From NCBI RefSeq assembly GCF_013373065.1, contig NZ_JABXIN010000011.1, forward strand, positions 210,480 to 274,479: a stretch of 64,000 nucleotides of DNA, in the 5' to 3' direction. The notes beneath the pieces are model-generated. The model saw only the letters and a program-made list of their open reading frames with translations. It did not search any database and had not been told where the DNA came from. The DNA comes from Algoriphagus sp. (lineage in GTDB: Bacteria > Bacteroidota > Bacteroidia > Cytophagales > Cyclobacteriaceae). How positions within the stretch are numbered: position 1 is the first letter of the stretch; each line of letters starts with the position of its first letter. Made by a program: the position numbers and the translations under genes. Below are positions 63,938-64,000 of the stretch, in pieces.

Positions 63938-64000
<63 letters not shown>

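Overview
The window looks like chromosomal DNA from a Bacteroidota bacterium of the order Cytophagales, most like the Cyclobacteriaceae (Algoriphagus-type). The evidence is an arginine operon built on the Bacteroidota-type N-succinylornithine carbamoyltransferase, almost no Shine-Dalgarno sequences, a -7 element of the TAnnTTTG kind, LytS/LytTR two-component genes, ThuA/azurin/PVC-type dehydrogenase genes, and a tRNA without an encoded CCA. This placement rests on gene content only; no database search was possible. I see no transposase, integrase, phage gene or CRISPR array.

Left part (1-14.9 kb, almost all minus strand): metY and a truncated metX under a well-formed SAM-I riboswitch; a SulP transporter with a beta-carbonic anhydrase; then a compact eight-gene arginine operon in the order GNAT acyltransferase, argG, argC, argD, argF', argB, argE, argH. 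Together these genes give a complete acylated route from glutamate to arginine. Behind it lie a Tat-exported class V aminotransferase and a 51-aa zinc-ribbon membrane protein.

Middle part (14.9-40.8 kb): mostly single genes. They include a DsbA/FrnE-like oxidoreductase, an SMP-30 protein, a periplasmic propeller, an MpaB-type oxygenase, a DUF2752/TM2 pair, a VLRF1-type peptidyl-tRNA hydrolase (Vms1/ANKZF1-like), HrpB helicase, DUF2911, a Gfo/Idh oxidoreductase and an MBL hydrolase. Next comes a molybdenum-hydroxylase system: iorA and iorB behind an inverted-repeat operator. About 3.4 kb further on sit a cysteine desulfurase, a MocA-like cytidylyltransferase and XdhC, a plausible maturation set for the molybdenum cofactor. 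GlnRS, a Crp/Fnr regulator, a sterol desaturase, an M20 peptidase and a DUF819 gene broken by an in-frame TGA complete this part.

Right part (40.8-64 kb): a six-gene minus-strand operon that looks dedicated to beta-1,3-glucan. It has a secreted GH-A enzyme, a large GH94/GH149-like phosphorylase, a cytoplasmic GH3, a GH17-like lipoprotein, a GPH sugar symporter fused to a GH17 domain, and a free GH17 paralogue of that domain. There is no SusC/SusD pair. Then follow a DASS carboxylate transporter, a two-component system preceded by a 33-codon membrane micro-ORF, an AraC regulator, and an operon of a ThuA/PVC-dehydrogenase/azurin fusion lipoprotein, a sugar isomerase and a Gfo/Idh oxidoreductase. 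The window ends with a DUF2490 protein and a truncated tRNA-Thr(UGU).

The most unusual items are the transporter-GH17 fusion inside a phosphorolytic beta-1,3-glucan locus, the bacterial VLRF1 protein, the in-frame TGA in DUF819, the azurin-tailed dehydrogenase, and several small ORFs that automatic annotation would probably miss.
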